A DNA stretch of 64,000 nt, taken from Collimonas pratensis (GTDB lineage Bacteria; Pseudomonadota; Gammaproteobacteria; Burkholderiales; Burkholderiaceae_D). Below are positions 39,324-48,856 of this stretch, in pieces. The DNA lies in contig NZ_CP013234.1 in the NCBI RefSeq assembly GCF_001584185.1, positions 2,294,001 to 2,358,000 on the forward strand, written 5' to 3'. A program made the position numbers and the translations under genes. The notes below the pieces were generated by a model. It was not told the origin of the DNA. It worked only from the letters and a program-made list of their open reading frames with translations, and ran no database searches. Position 1 is the first letter of the stretch; each line of letters begins with the position of its first letter.

Positions 39324-40148
39324 ATGGTGAAATCCGGGGTTATGAGCTCCATCCCGTCCAATCCGAGTAGTGATCCTGCCAGCCCGAGCGCAGCAGCCCC
39401 GGGAGCGTCGCCGACAGCTCCAGCGGCAAGCTCCCCGACCTTCAGTCCGCTCTACCAGCAAATCAAGGCGCTGATCATGCAGCGCCTGCAGTCCGGCGAA
39501 TGGAAATCCGGCGAATTGATCCCTAGCGAGGTCGAACTCGGCAACCGTTTCAAGGTCAGTCAGGGCACCGTGCGCAAGGCGATCGACGAGCTGGCGGCAG
39601 AGAACCTGTTGGTGCGCCGGCAGGGCAAGGGCACTTTCGTCGCCACCCATCACGAAGCCCGTTCCCAGTTCCGTTTTCTGCGCTTGATGCCGGACAGCGA
39701 CGAACCCCAGGTTACCGATAAAAGAGTCATAGAGCTGAAGCGCTTGCGCGCGCCGGCGGATATCGCACGCCAGCTGGGCATGAAGTCGGGCGATTCGGTG
39801 GTGTATGTGAAGCGCGTGCTGGCGTTCGACGGCGTACCGACGATACTGGAGGAGCTGTGGTTGCCGGGTGCTTTGTTCAAGGCTTTGACGCTGGAGCGTC
39901 TTGCTGAGTACAAGGGGCCAATGTACGGCCTGTTTGAAACCGAATTCGGCACGCGCATGATACGTGCCACCGAACAGATCCGCGCCGCCAGCGCCGATGC
40001 CGATGCGGCCGAATTGCTGGCGGTGGAGAAATCATCGCCTTTGCTGTGCGTCGAGCGCGTGTCTTTCACTTACGGCGACAAGCCGGTGGAAGTGCGGCGC
40101 GGCTTGTATGTCACCAACCGTCATCATTATCAGAACGAATTGAGCTGA
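39324..40148 (+). CDS. GntR-family (HutC/UTRA type) regulator of the TCA cluster
   Basis: The ATG at 39324, four bases after GGGGG, gives 274 residues, and a downstream ATG six codons in is possible. A Pro/Ala/Ser-rich linker (about 8-40) precedes the winged helix-turn-helix (about 43-105: FSPLYQQIKALIMQRLQSGE, SEVELGNRFKVSQGTVRKAI). A UTRA ligand domain (about 125-270) ends in LLCVERVSFTYGDKPVEVRR. UTRA regulators sense small metabolites. Its position between mdh and sdhC suggests it controls the citric-acid-cycle genes on both sides, an inference strengthened by the palindrome upstream. Confidence 0.88.
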   Translation: MVKSGVMSSIPSNPSSDPASPSAAAPGASPTAPAASSPTFSPLYQQIKALIMQRLQSGEWKSGELIPSEVELGNRFKVSQGTVRKAIDELAAENLLVRRQGKGTFVATHHEARSQFRFLRLMPDSDEPQVTDKRVIELKRLRAPADIARQLGMKSGDSVVYVKRVLAFDGVPTILEELWLPGALFKALTLERLAEYKGPMYGLFETEFGTRMIRATEQIRAASADADAAELLAVEKSSPLLCVERVSFTYGDKPVEVRRGLYVTNRHHYQNELS

Positions 40149-40226
40149 CGGCTTGGGTGGAATTGACGGTCGCGTGTGAGCGCGGACTAGTGGTGGCAAA
40201 ATGGCAAAGTTCGAGAGGCGCCGACG

Positions 40227-40248
40227 ATTATTCGCAATAACGAATAAT
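40227..40248. promoter_or_regulatory. Inverted repeat ATTATTCG-CAATAA-CGAATAAT upstream of sdhC
   Basis: Two perfect eight-base arms flank a six-base spacer, 83 bases before the sdhC start. The base content is AT-rich, so it may be part of the sdh promoter and its operator. Confidence 0.45.
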
Positions 40249-40330
40249 AACTATTGGTGTGCTGCACAAAATCGGCGAAAATTGCGGGATTGCGCTTGCA
40301 GTAAATTTTTAAACTGAGGAGAACCCTGTT

Positions 40331-40741
40331 ATGTCTGAAGCCGCGAAACCCAATCGGCCACAGTTTCGTAATATAAACATTACTCAAATTGTCGGTTACC
40401 GCTTGCCGCTGGCGGGCATTATTTCGATTTTGCATCGTATTAGTGGCTTGTTGATGTTTTTGCTCTTGCCTTTCATCTTGTTCATGCTGGATAAAAGCCT
40501 GGTGTCGGAAAGCTCTTTCGACTATTTCAAAGGCTTTACGTCGGGCTGGTTCGTCAAGCTTGTCATCCTGGCCCTGTCCTGGGCATATCTGCACCACTTC
40601 TGCGCCGGCATCCGCCACCTTGTCATGGATAACCATATCGGCCTGAGCAAGGAAAGCGCGCGCAAATCGGCTGCAAGCGTCCTCATCATCAGCTTGCCGC
40701 TGGCGCTGATCGTTGCATTGAAACTGTTCGGAGCATTCTAA
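40331..40741 (+). CDS. sdhC: Succinate dehydrogenase cytochrome b556 subunit
   Basis: The 136-residue protein is one of two membrane anchors of complex II. It shows SdhC hallmarks: NRPQFRNINITQIVGYRLPL near the start, the ISILHRISGLLMF helix with its conserved His and Ser near the quinone site, and WAYLHHFCAGIRHLVMD with a haem-ligand His. Three membrane helices are evident. A GAGGAG site precedes the ATG. Its TAA overlaps the ATG of sdhD (TAATG), so the two are coupled. Confidence 0.95.
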   Translation: MSEAAKPNRPQFRNINITQIVGYRLPLAGIISILHRISGLLMFLLLPFILFMLDKSLVSESSFDYFKGFTSGWFVKLVILALSWAYLHHFCAGIRHLVMDNHIGLSKESARKSAASVLIISLPLALIVALKLFGAF

Positions 40742-41106
40742 TGGCAGATAATAATATTGGCGGCAAGCGCCTGGTCGTCGGCGCCCATTACGGCCTGCGC
40801 GACTGGCTGGCGCAGCGTGCGACAGCGATCGTGATGGCGGTCTATACCGTGATTTTGCTGGTGTGCTTCCTCAGCGCCAGCGACTTCAGCTATAACGGCT
40901 GGTCAGGCCTGTTTTCTCACCAGTGGTTCAAGCTGGCTACCTTCGTAGCGCTGATGGCACTGTTTTTTCATGCATGGATCGGCGTGCGTGATATCTGGAT
41001 GGATTATGTCAAGCCGGTTGCTCTGCGCCTGGTCTTGCAAGTTGCCACAATCCTGTGGTTGGTCGGTTGTGCCGGATGGGCGGCGCAGATTTTGTGGAGA
41101 GTGTAA
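40741..41106 (+). CDS. sdhD: Succinate dehydrogenase membrane anchor subunit
   Basis: The 121-residue protein has three membrane helices. The start GKRLVVGAHYGLRDWLAQRA and the motif FFHAWIGVRDIWMDYVKPV, with the second haem ligand and quinone-site residues, are typical of SdhD. It overlaps sdhC by one base and is followed two bases later by sdhA. Confidence 0.95.
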   Translation: MADNNIGGKRLVVGAHYGLRDWLAQRATAIVMAVYTVILLVCFLSASDFSYNGWSGLFSHQWFKLATFVALMALFFHAWIGVRDIWMDYVKPVALRLVLQVATILWLVGCAGWAAQILWRV

Positions 41107-41108
41107 TC

Positions 41109-42887
41109 GTGTCAGCAATCAAGTCCACAATTCCTACACGCCGCTTTGATGCGGTTATCGTTGGCGCCGGCGGATCCGGCATGCGCGCTTCGCTGCAGTT
41201 GGCGGAAGCTGGTTTGAACGTTGCCGTGCTGTCGAAGGTGTTTCCTACCCGTTCACACACAGTGGCGGCGCAGGGCGGCATCGGCGCCTCGCTCGGCAAC
41301 ATGTCCGAGGACAGCTGGTACTGGCACATGTTCGACACCGTCAAGGGCTCGGATTACCTGGGCGACCAGGACGCGATCGAATTCATGTGTCGCGAAGCGC
41401 CTAAGGCCGTGTATGAGCTGGAACACTTCGGCATGCCGTTCGACCGTAACGCCGACGGCACCATTTACCAGCGTCCGTTCGGCGGCCACTCGGCCAATTT
41501 CGGCGAAAAACCGGTAGCGCGCGCCTGCGCCGCTGCCGACCGTACCGGCCATGCGTTGCTGCACACGCTGTACCAGCGCAATGTGCGCGCCAAGACCCAC
41601 TTCTTCGTTGAGTGGATGGCGATCGACCTGGTGCGCGATGCCGAAGGCGATGTCATCGGCGTGGTGGCTCTCGAAATGGAAACCGGCGATGTCATGATTC
41701 TGGAAGCCAAGACCACGGTCATGGCGACCGGCGGTGCAGGGCGCATCTGGGCCGCTTCCACCAATGCCTTCATCAATACCGGCGACGGCATGGGCATGGC
41801 GGCGCGCGCAGGTTTGCCGCTGGAAGACATGGAATTCTGGCAGTTCCACCCGACCGGCGTGGCCGGTGCGGGCGTGCTGATCACTGAAGGCGTGCGCGGC
41901 GAAGGCGGCATCCTGATCAACGCCAACGGCGAACGTTTCATGGAGCGCTACGCGCCTACCTTGAAGGATCTGGCGCCGCGCGACTTCGTCTCGCGTTCGA
42001 TGGACCAGGAAATCAAGGAAGGCCGCGGCTGCGGTCCGCACAAGGATCACGTGATGCTGGATCTGCGCCACATCGGCGCCGAAACCATCATGAAGCGTCT
42101 GCCTTCGATTCTGGAAATCGGCCACAAGTTCGCCAACGTTGACGCTCTGAAAGAGCCGATCCCGGTCGTGCCGACCATCCATTATCAAATGGGCGGTATT
42201 CCTACCAACGTCTACGGCCAAGTTGTGGTGCCGAAGAACGGTATCCCGAACGCAGTGGTCAACGGCTTGTACGCAATCGGCGAATGCGCCTGCGTCTCGG
42301 TGCACGGCGCCAACCGTCTGGGCACCAACTCGCTGCTGGATCTGGTGGTGTTCGGCCGCGCGGCCGGCAATCACATTGTCGACAGCAAGCTCAAGGAACG
42401 CAGCAACAAGCCGTTGCCGGCTGATGCGGCCGATGTCGCCCTGGCGCGCCTGGCCAAGCTGGAAACCAGCACCGGTTCCGAGCGTGTGCAAGACGTGGCC
42501 GGCGATATCCGCAAGACCATGCAGCACTATTGCGGCGTGTTCCGTACCGACGAGCTGCTGCAGCAAGGCTACAAGGAAATCATGGTGCTGGACGAGCGGC
42601 GCAAGCATGTATCGTTCAAGGACAAGTCCAAGGTCTTCAACACCGCGCGTGTCGAAGCCCTGGAACTGGACAACCTGATCGAAACCGCCAAGGCCACCAT
42701 TACTTCGGCGGCAGCCCGTAAGGAATCGCGCGGCGCCCACGCGCATCGCGATTATGAAAAGCGTGATGACGAAAACTGGATGAAGCACACCTTGTGGTAC
42801 TCCGAAGGTAATCGTCTCGACTACAAGCCTGTTATAACTAAGCCGCTGACAGTCGATACGTTCAAGCCAAAGCCACGTACATTCTAA
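41109..42887 (+). CDS. sdhA: Succinate dehydrogenase flavoprotein subunit
   Basis: A GTG at 41109, nine bases after GGAGAG, gives 592 residues; a frame starting at 41055 would overlap sdhD. The FAD-binding motif is AVIVGAGGSGMRASLQLAEA, and SHTVAAQGG contains the His that binds FAD covalently. The active-site stretch RGEGGILINANGERFMERYA and the substrate Arg region HGANRLGTNSLLDLVVFGRA are complete. The product oxidises succinate to fumarate at the inner membrane. The covalent flavin would be installed with help from SdhE, encoded downstream. Confidence 0.97.
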   Translation: MSAIKSTIPTRRFDAVIVGAGGSGMRASLQLAEAGLNVAVLSKVFPTRSHTVAAQGGIGASLGNMSEDSWYWHMFDTVKGSDYLGDQDAIEFMCREAPKAVYELEHFGMPFDRNADGTIYQRPFGGHSANFGEKPVARACAAADRTGHALLHTLYQRNVRAKTHFFVEWMAIDLVRDAEGDVIGVVALEMETGDVMILEAKTTVMATGGAGRIWAASTNAFINTGDGMGMAARAGLPLEDMEFWQFHPTGVAGAGVLITEGVRGEGGILINANGERFMERYAPTLKDLAPRDFVSRSMDQEIKEGRGCGPHKDHVMLDLRHIGAETIMKRLPSILEIGHKFANVDALKEPIPVVPTIHYQMGGIPTNVYGQVVVPKNGIPNAVVNGLYAIGECACVSVHGANRLGTNSLLDLVVFGRAAGNHIVDSKLKERSNKPLPADAADVALARLAKLETSTGSERVQDVAGDIRKTMQHYCGVFRTDELLQQGYKEIMVLDERRKHVSFKDKSKVFNTARVEALELDNLIETAKATITSAAARKESRGAHAHRDYEKRDDENWMKHTLWYSEGNRLDYKPVITKPLTVDTFKPKPRTF

Positions 42888-42904
42888 TTTTTCTTATTAA
42901 TTGC

Positions 42905-42978
42905 GGGACAGAGTCGCCCGGATAGGGTTTAAGAGCCACCGCAGCGTGGCGAATTACACGATCTGTGCGACTCTGTCC
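42905..42978 (+). repeat. GGGACAG palindromic element, copy B (sdhA-sdhB gap)
   Basis: The 74-base element begins GGGACAGAGTCGC and ends GCGACTCTGTCC, giving a 12-base terminal stem. The core TTTAAGAGCCACCGCAGCG and GGCGAATTAC is nearly identical to copy C read on the other strand. It would form a hairpin in the sdhAB mRNA. Confidence 0.8.
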
Positions 42979-43018
42979 TCAACTGATCAGATAAAACGCC
43001 AAAACAAGAGGTATAGCC

Positions 43019-43732
43019 ATGTCATCACGTACTTTGAAATTTAAAATCTACCGCTACGATCCCGATAAGGACGCCAAGCCTTACATGCAGGACCTGACGG
43101 TGGAGCTGCTGCCAACCGACAAGATGCTGCTGGATGCCCTGCAACGCATCAAGGCCGACGTCGACGATTCGCTGGCCCTGCGCCGGTCCTGCCGCGAAGG
43201 CGTGTGCGGTTCCGACGCCATGAACATCAACGGCAAGAACGGCCTGGCCTGCACCACCAACCTGAACGAGCTGAGCGAGCCGATCATCTTGAAGCCGTTG
43301 CCGGGCTTGCCGGTGATCCGCGACCTGATCGTCGACATGACGCAGTTCTTCAAGCAGTACGAGTCGATCAAGCCGTTCCTGATCAACGACAACATCCCGC
43401 CGGAAAAAGAGCGCCTGCAATCGCCTGAGCAGCGCGAAGAGCTGGATGGCTTGTACGAGTGCATCCTGTGCGCCTGCTGCTCGACATCCTGCCCGTCGTT
43501 CTGGTGGAATCCGGACAAGTTCGTCGGCCCGGCCGGCCTGCTGCAAGCCTATCGCTTTATCGCCGACAGCCGCGACGAAGCTACCGGCGCGCGCCTGGAC
43601 AACCTGGAAGATCCGTATCGTTTGTTCCGCTGCCGTTCGATCATGAACTGCGTCGATGTCTGCCCTAAGGGTCTCAACCCGAATGCAGCGATCGGCAAGA
43701 TCAAAGAACTGATGGTGCGTCGCGCGGTATAA
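43019..43732 (+). CDS. sdhB: Succinate dehydrogenase iron-sulfur subunit
   Basis: The 237-residue protein carries the electron path of complex II. The 2Fe-2S cysteines are in RRSCREGVCGSDAMNINGKN plus GLACTT. The 4Fe-4S and 3Fe-4S cysteines are in CILCACCSTSCPSFWWNPDK and CRSIMNCVDVCPKGLNP. An AGAGG site precedes the ATG. A palindromic element separates it from sdhA, which is unusual inside an sdh operon. Confidence 0.97.
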   Translation: MSSRTLKFKIYRYDPDKDAKPYMQDLTVELLPTDKMLLDALQRIKADVDDSLALRRSCREGVCGSDAMNINGKNGLACTTNLNELSEPIILKPLPGLPVIRDLIVDMTQFFKQYESIKPFLINDNIPPEKERLQSPEQREELDGLYECILCACCSTSCPSFWWNPDKFVGPAGLLQAYRFIADSRDEATGARLDNLEDPYRLFRCRSIMNCVDVCPKGLNPNAAIGKIKELMVRRAV

Positions 43733-43734
43733 AA

Positions 43735-43853
43735 GGTAACCCTAATACCCTACTGCGCGACTCAATCTCTGGTCTGTGATGCTCGCTGTACTGAAGTACA
43801 GCTCCGCTTCTCGACCAGACCTTGAGCCGCTCGCTACGGGTCTTAGGGCTACC
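43735..43853. repeat. 119-base nested palindrome in the sdhB-sdhE gap
   Basis: The outer arms GGTAACCCTAATACCC and GGGTCTTAGGGCTACC match at 14 of 16 positions. A middle stem (CTCAATCTCTGGTCTG against CGACCAGACCTTGAGCC) is imperfect. The inner stem GCTGTACT-GA-AGTACAGC (43785-43802) is perfect. It starts two bases after the sdhB stop. Confidence 0.75.
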
Positions 43854-43952
43854 GATACGCCGGAGAAGGGCAGAAGTCTTTATTCTGTCCTGCTTTTAGA
43901 ACTGATCGTCGACAGCGGCGAACAGCGATTTCAAATAGAATAAGTGCTTGCC

Positions 43953-44222
43953 ATGACTATCACCCATCAAGCCGACCCAGCCAAGCGCGCACGATTGCGC
44001 TGGCGTGCCAGACGTGGTCTGCTTGAAAACGATTTGATCCTGACCCGTTACCTGGATGCAAACGAAGCCAGCATGACGGATGACGACGTCGACGCTTTTA
44101 CGCGCCTGATGGAATTGTCGGACAATGAACTAATGGATTTGCTACTGGTCCGTAAAGAACCGGACGGCTTGCTCGATTTGCCGCAAGTGCATGCCCTGTT
44201 AGCCAGAATACGCACTGCTTAA
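43953..44222 (+). CDS. sdhE: FAD assembly factor SdhE
   Basis: The ATG at 43953 gives 89 residues; a GTG three codons upstream is also in frame. The motif WRARRGLLENDLILTRYLD contains the RGxxE sequence needed for flavin attachment to SdhA. Acidic helices follow (ELSDNELMDLLLVR). The protein binds SdhA and promotes covalent FAD binding. Placement right after sdhB is common in betaproteobacteria. Confidence 0.93.
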   Translation: MTITHQADPAKRARLRWRARRGLLENDLILTRYLDANEASMTDDDVDAFTRLMELSDNELMDLLLVRKEPDGLLDLPQVHALLARIRTA

Positions 44223-44326
44223 GCTTGTCTTCAATGGCGGCGAGCGCCGCCAGAAATCTTGGACAGCTTGCAAACACGTCTTTTGTTTTTTTGATTTAGA
44301 GTCACCTTTTGATTGAGGGAAGAGCC

Positions 44327-45631
44327 ATGACCACCGCTGATACAAAAGCCACGCTATCGTTTTCCGATGGCAGCCCATCCGTAGAATTTCCTATTTACAA
44401 GGGCACCGTCGGCCCCGAAGTCATCGATATCCGCAAGCTGTACGGCGCCACCGGCAAATTCACTTACGACCCGGGTTTCATGTCGACAGCAGCATGCAAT
44501 TCGTCGATCACCTACATCGACGGCGACAAGGGCGAGCTGCAGTACCGCGGTTACCCGATCGAACAGCTGGCAGTCAATTGCGACTTCCTGGAAACCTGCT
44601 ACCTGCTGCTGAACGGCGAACTGCCGACCGCGGCCGAAAAGACCAAGTTCGACGCCACCGTGACCCAGCACACCATGGTGCACGAGCAGATGCAATTCTT
44701 CTTCCGTGGTTTCCGCCGCGATGCGCATCCGATGGCCGTGCTGGTCGGCACCGTCGGCGCCTTGTCGTCGTTCTACCATGACTCGCTGGACATCACCGAT
44801 CCGCGCCACCGCGAAGTGTCGGCCATCCGCCTGATCGCCAAGCTGCCGACCCTGGTCGCCATGGCCTACAAGTACAACGTCGGCCAGCCTTTCGTCTATC
44901 CGCGCAACGAATTGTCGTACAGCGCCAACTTCATGCACATGATGTTCTCGACCCCGTGCGAAGAGTACAAAGTCAACGACGTGCTGGTGCGCGCACTGGA
45001 TCGTATCCTGACCCTGCACGCCGACCACGAGCAGAATGCATCGACTTCAACTGTGCGCCTGGCTGGTTCCAGCGGCGCCAATCCGTTCGCCTGTATCGCT
45101 GCCGGCATCGCCTGCCTGTGGGGCCCTGCCCACGGCGGCGCCAACGAAGCAGCGCTCAACATGCTGAAGGAAATCGGCACGGTCGATAAGATCCCTGAGT
45201 TCATCGCCCAGGTGAAGGACAAGAACTCCGGCGTCAAGCTGATGGGCTTCGGTCACCGCGTCTACAAGAACTTCGACCCGCGCGCCAAGCTGATGCGTGA
45301 AACCTGCTACGAAGTGCTGAACGAACTGGGCCTGCATGACGACCCATTGTTCAAGCTGGCGATGGCGTTGGAAAAAGTGGCGCTGGAAGACGAATACTTC
45401 GTTTCCCGCAAGCTCTATCCGAACGTCGACTTCTACTCCGGCATCGTGCAATCGGCGCTGGGCATCCCGACCTCGCTGTTCACCGGCATCTTCGCCATGG
45501 CGCGCACCGTCGGCTGGATCGCCCAATGGAATGAAATGATTTCCGATCCTGAGCAAAAAATCGGCCGTCCGCGCCAGTTGTTCGTCGGTTCGCCGACCCG
45601 TGATGTACCTGCAATGGACAAACGCGGCTGA
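44327..45631 (+). CDS. gltA: Citrate synthase (type II)
   Basis: An ATG at 44327, six bases after GAGGGA, gives 434 residues. The amino-terminal domain ([20 protein letters not shown], with [14 protein letters not shown]) is that of the large hexameric type regulated by NADH. The active-site residues are His in [16 protein letters not shown], His in [15 protein letters not shown], and Asp in NVDFYSGIV. The enzyme condenses acetyl-CoA and oxaloacetate. It sits between sdhE and odhA, and a strong terminator follows, so it may end the sdh transcript. Confidence 0.97.
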   Translation: MTTADTKATLSFSDGSPSVEFPIYKGTVGPEVIDIRKLYGATGKFTYDPGFMSTAACNSSITYIDGDKGELQYRGYPIEQLAVNCDFLETCYLLLNGELPTAAEKTKFDATVTQHTMVHEQMQFFFRGFRRDAHPMAVLVGTVGALSSFYHDSLDITDPRHREVSAIRLIAKLPTLVAMAYKYNVGQPFVYPRNELSYSANFMHMMFSTPCEEYKVNDVLVRALDRILTLHADHEQNASTSTVRLAGSSGANPFACIAAGIACLWGPAHGGANEAALNMLKEIGTVDKIPEFIAQVKDKNSGVKLMGFGHRVYKNFDPRAKLMRETCYEVLNELGLHDDPLFKLAMALEKVALEDEYFVSRKLYPNVDFYSGIVQSALGIPTSLFTGIFAMARTVGWIAQWNEMISDPEQKIGRPRQLFVGSPTRDVPAMDKRG

Positions 45632-45676
45632 TCCGGCATCGGTAGGCAGGATTTATTAACATCCTGATACAACACA

Positions 45677-45704
45677 AAACAGCGAATCCAAGGATTCGCT
45701 GTTT
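45677..45704 (+). terminator. Intrinsic terminator of gltA
   Basis: The 13-base arms AAACAGCGAATCC and GGATTCGCTGTTT enclose an AA loop and are followed by GCATTT. The hairpin lies 46 bases after the stop. Confidence 0.8.
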
Positions 45705-45978
45705 GCATTTCTGCAGGTTATGCTATGCTCTTATTCTGTGCCGTTTTTTCAAGGCATAGCGTAATGAAGTAGTAAAAACGTAGTAAAAACATGTGGTGAG
45801 CGTGTTTTGAAGGGCAGGCAAGAGAAATACCCGAATTTAGCAGTAATAGTAAGTAAAAAAAGACAGCAATAGAGCCCTTCCCCACAACTTGATGTGCAAT
45901 CCGCTAACCGGTCAGGCCGTGTCGCGGAAGGTTATGTTAACCCGCTAATCTCGCGAAACGCGAAGAAAGGTGAGCAAG
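45705..45978. other. gltA-odhA gap: probable odhA promoter region
   Basis: With the terminator, the gap is 347 bases. It contains two exact tandem copies of GTAGTAAAAAC (45769-45779 and 45780-45790), and GCTATGC / GCATAGC arms near 45722 and 45754. No gene is seen. Confidence 0.5.
45769..45790 (+). repeat. Tandem 11-base direct repeat GTAGTAAAAAC
   Basis: Two perfect adjacent copies lie about 190 bases upstream of odhA. One helical turn per unit would suit cooperative regulator binding, but no protein is known. Confidence 0.5.
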
Positions 45979-48834
45979 ATGATGCAACAATACCGCTCTA
46001 ATTCTTATCTCTTCGGAGGTAATGCACCGTACATTGAAGAGCTGTACGAGTCCTACCTCGACAATCCCGGTTCAGTTGCCGACAACTGGCGCGCATATTT
46101 TGACGCCATGCAGCACGTGCCTGCCGTCGACGGCTCCGACAAGCCTGACGTAGGTCACGCATCCGTCATCGCCTCGTTCGCCGAGCGCGCCAAGCAAGGC
46201 CCAATCCGCACCATCTCCGCTTCAGCCGACGCTGAAATGGGCTTCAAGCGCGTTGCTGTAACGCAACTGATCGCTGCCTACCGCTATCTGGGTTCGCGCT
46301 GGGCCAACCTGGACCCGCTGCAGCGCCAGGAACGTTCCGCGCTGCCGGAACTGGAACCCAGCTTCTACGGTTTCACCGATGCCGACATGGACATCGTGTT
46401 CAACGTCAGCAACACCTATTTCGGTCCTGAAACGGCAACCCTGCGCGATCTGCTGAATGCGCTGCGCGAGACCTATTGCCGTTCGATCGGTACCGAGTAC
46501 ATGTACATCAGCGATCCGACCGAAAAGCGCTGGATGCAAGAGCGCCTGGAGTCGACCCGTTCGGCGCCGGTATTCACGGCAGAAAAGAAAAAACACATCC
46601 TCGACCGCCTGACCGCGGCCGAAGGCCTGGAGCGCTACCTGCATACACGCTATGTCGGCCAGAAGCGCTTCTCGCTGGAAGGCGGCGAAAGCTTCATCGT
46701 CTCCTTGGATGAAACCATCCAGCGCGCCGGTGAAAAGGGCGTGCAGGAAATCGTCATCGGCATGGCCCACCGCGGCCGCCTGAACGTGCTGGTCAACACC
46801 CTGGGCAAGATGCCGCAGGAATTGTTCGCAGAATTCGAAGGCAAGCACGCCGACGACCTGCCGGCCGGCGACGTCAAGTACCATCAAGGTTTCTCGTCCG
46901 ACATCACCAGCCCTGGCGGCCCGGTGCATCTGTCGCTGGCGTTCAACCCGTCGCATCTGGAAATCGTCAACCCTGTGGTTGAAGGTTCGGTCAAGGCCCG
47001 CATGGAACGCCGCGGCGACACCGACGGTTCGCAAGTGCTGCCGATCCTGGTGCACGGCGATGCCGCATTCGCCGGTCAAGGCGTGGTCATGGAAACCCTG
47101 AACCTGGCGCAAACGCGCGGTTACGGCACAGGCGGCACAGTGCACATCGTGATCAACAACCAGATCGGTTTCACTACATCCGATCCGCGCGATTCCCGTT
47201 CTACCCTGTATTGCTCGGACGTGGTCAAGATGATCGAAGCGCCGGTGCTGCACGTCAACGGCGACGATCCTGAAGCAGTGGTGTACGCCACCCAGATCGC
47301 GCTCGACTACCGCATGGAATTCAAGAAGGATATCGTGGTCGATATCATCTGCTTCCGCAAGCTGGGCCACAACGAGCAAGATACGCCGGCGCTGACACAG
47401 CCGCTGATGTACAAGAAGATCGGCCAGCATCCAGGCACCCGCAAGCTGTACGCGGACAAGCTGGCTGCACAAGGTACCATCGCCGCTGAAGATGGCGACA
47501 TCATGGTGAAGGCTTTCCGCGATGCGATGGATGCGGGTAAGCACACCATCGATCCAGTCATCACCAACTTCAAGAGCAAGTACGCGGTCGACTGGCTGCC
47601 GTTCCTGAACCGCAAATGGACCGATGCCGCCGACACTTCGGTGCCTGTGACCGAACTGAAGCGCCTGGCTGCACGCATCACTACCGTGCCGGAAAATTTC
47701 AAGGTCCACGCGCTGGTCGAAAAAGTACTGAACGACCGCGCCGCCATGGGCCGTGGCGAACTCAACCTCGACTGGGGCATGGGCGAGCACCTGGCATACG
47801 CATCGCTGGTATCGTCCGGCTACGCCATCCGCCTGACCGGCCAGGATGCCGGCCGCGGCACTTTCGTCCACCGCCACGCGGTGCTGCACGATCAGAACCG
47901 TGAGCGCTGGGATGCCGGCAGCTATATTCCGCTGCAAAACATCTCGGAACAGCAAGCGCCGTTCAAGGTCATCGATTCGGTGTTGTCGGAAGAAGCCGTG
48001 CTCGGTTTCGAATACGGTTACTCGACTGCTGAGCCAAACACGCTGACCATCTGGGAAGCCCAGTTCGGCGATTTCGCCAACGGCGCGCAAGTCGTGATCG
48101 ACCAGTTCATCAGCTCCGGCGAAGTGAAGTGGGGCCGCGCTTCCGGCCTGGTGATGATGCTGCCGCACGGTTACGAAGGCCAGGGTCCGGAGCACTCGTC
48201 GGCACGCCTGGAACGTTACCTGCAGCTGTGCGCAGACAACAACATGCAAGTGGTGCAGCCGACGACTGCAGCGCAGATTTTCCATCTGCTGCGCCGCCAG
48301 ATGATCCGCCTGTTCCGCAAGCCGCTGGTGATCATGACGCCGAAGTCGCTGTTGCGTAACAAGGACGCCGGTTCGCCATTGTCCGATTTCACCAAGGGCA
48401 GCTTCCAGACCGTCATCGGCGAAGTCGACGACAAGATCGATCCTAAGAAGGTCAAGCGCGTCATCGCTTGCTCGGGCAAGGTTTACTACGATCTGGTCAA
48501 TGCACGTAAAGAGCGCGGTCAGACGGATGTCGCAATTATCCGTCTGGAACAACTGTATCCATTCCCGCACAAGGCATTCGCTGCCGAGTTGAAGCAGTTC
48601 CCTAACTTCAACGAACTGGTATGGACTCAGGACGAGCCGCAGAATCAAGGCGCATGGCTGCAGATTCAGCACAACATTTTTGAAAACCTGGAAGATGGCC
48701 AGAAGCTTGCCTACGCAGGCCGTCCAGCCAGCGCATCGCCAGCTGTCGGTTACTACGACAAGCACTATGCGCAGCAAAAAGCATTGCTGGACACGGCATT
48801 TTCCAAGCTCAAAGGCTTTGTTCTGACGAAATAA
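45979..48834 (+). CDS. odhA: 2-oxoglutarate dehydrogenase E1 component
   Basis: The ATG at 45979 (MMQQYRSNSYLFGGNAPYIE, 951 residues) is preferred over a GTG three codons earlier, because AAGGTGA then lies at the right distance. The thiamine-diphosphate enzyme decarboxylates 2-oxoglutarate and passes succinyl to the E2 lipoyl arm. Motifs include the subunit-binding amino terminus, IGMAHRGRLNVLVNTLGKMP, a ThDP-binding GDAAFAGQGVVMETL, and HNEQDTPALTQPLMY. A short palindromic element, then odhB, follow. Confidence 0.96.
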   Translation: MMQQYRSNSYLFGGNAPYIEELYESYLDNPGSVADNWRAYFDAMQHVPAVDGSDKPDVGHASVIASFAERAKQGPIRTISASADAEMGFKRVAVTQLIAAYRYLGSRWANLDPLQRQERSALPELEPSFYGFTDADMDIVFNVSNTYFGPETATLRDLLNALRETYCRSIGTEYMYISDPTEKRWMQERLESTRSAPVFTAEKKKHILDRLTAAEGLERYLHTRYVGQKRFSLEGGESFIVSLDETIQRAGEKGVQEIVIGMAHRGRLNVLVNTLGKMPQELFAEFEGKHADDLPAGDVKYHQGFSSDITSPGGPVHLSLAFNPSHLEIVNPVVEGSVKARMERRGDTDGSQVLPILVHGDAAFAGQGVVMETLNLAQTRGYGTGGTVHIVINNQIGFTTSDPRDSRSTLYCSDVVKMIEAPVLHVNGDDPEAVVYATQIALDYRMEFKKDIVVDIICFRKLGHNEQDTPALTQPLMYKKIGQHPGTRKLYADKLAAQGTIAAEDGDIMVKAFRDAMDAGKHTIDPVITNFKSKYAVDWLPFLNRKWTDAADTSVPVTELKRLAARITTVPENFKVHALVEKVLNDRAAMGRGELNLDWGMGEHLAYASLVSSGYAIRLTGQDAGRGTFVHRHAVLHDQNRERWDAGSYIPLQNISEQQAPFKVIDSVLSEEAVLGFEYGYSTAEPNTLTIWEAQFGDFANGAQVVIDQFISSGEVKWGRASGLVMMLPHGYEGQGPEHSSARLERYLQLCADNNMQVVQPTTAAQIFHLLRRQMIRLFRKPLVIMTPKSLLRNKDAGSPLSDFTKGSFQTVIGEVDDKIDPKKVKRVIACSGKVYYDLVNARKERGQTDVAIIRLEQLYPFPHKAFAAELKQFPNFNELVWTQDEPQNQGAWLQIQHNIFENLEDGQKLAYAGRPASASPAVGYYDKHYAQQKALLDTAFSKLKGFVLTK

Positions 48835-48856
48835 TCGGCGTCTTGTCTAATTAGTT

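Noticed and set aside
41253..42788. 511-codon open frame opposite sdhA
   Set aside because: Antisense shadow; sdhA motifs on the plus strand are complete.
45722..45760. GCTATGC / GCATAGC arms after the gltA terminator as a second terminator
   Set aside because: The loop is 25 bases and there is no T tract; it may be chance.
46222..48777. 851-codon open frame opposite odhA
   Set aside because: Antisense shadow of a well-conserved gene, with no domain and no ribosome site.
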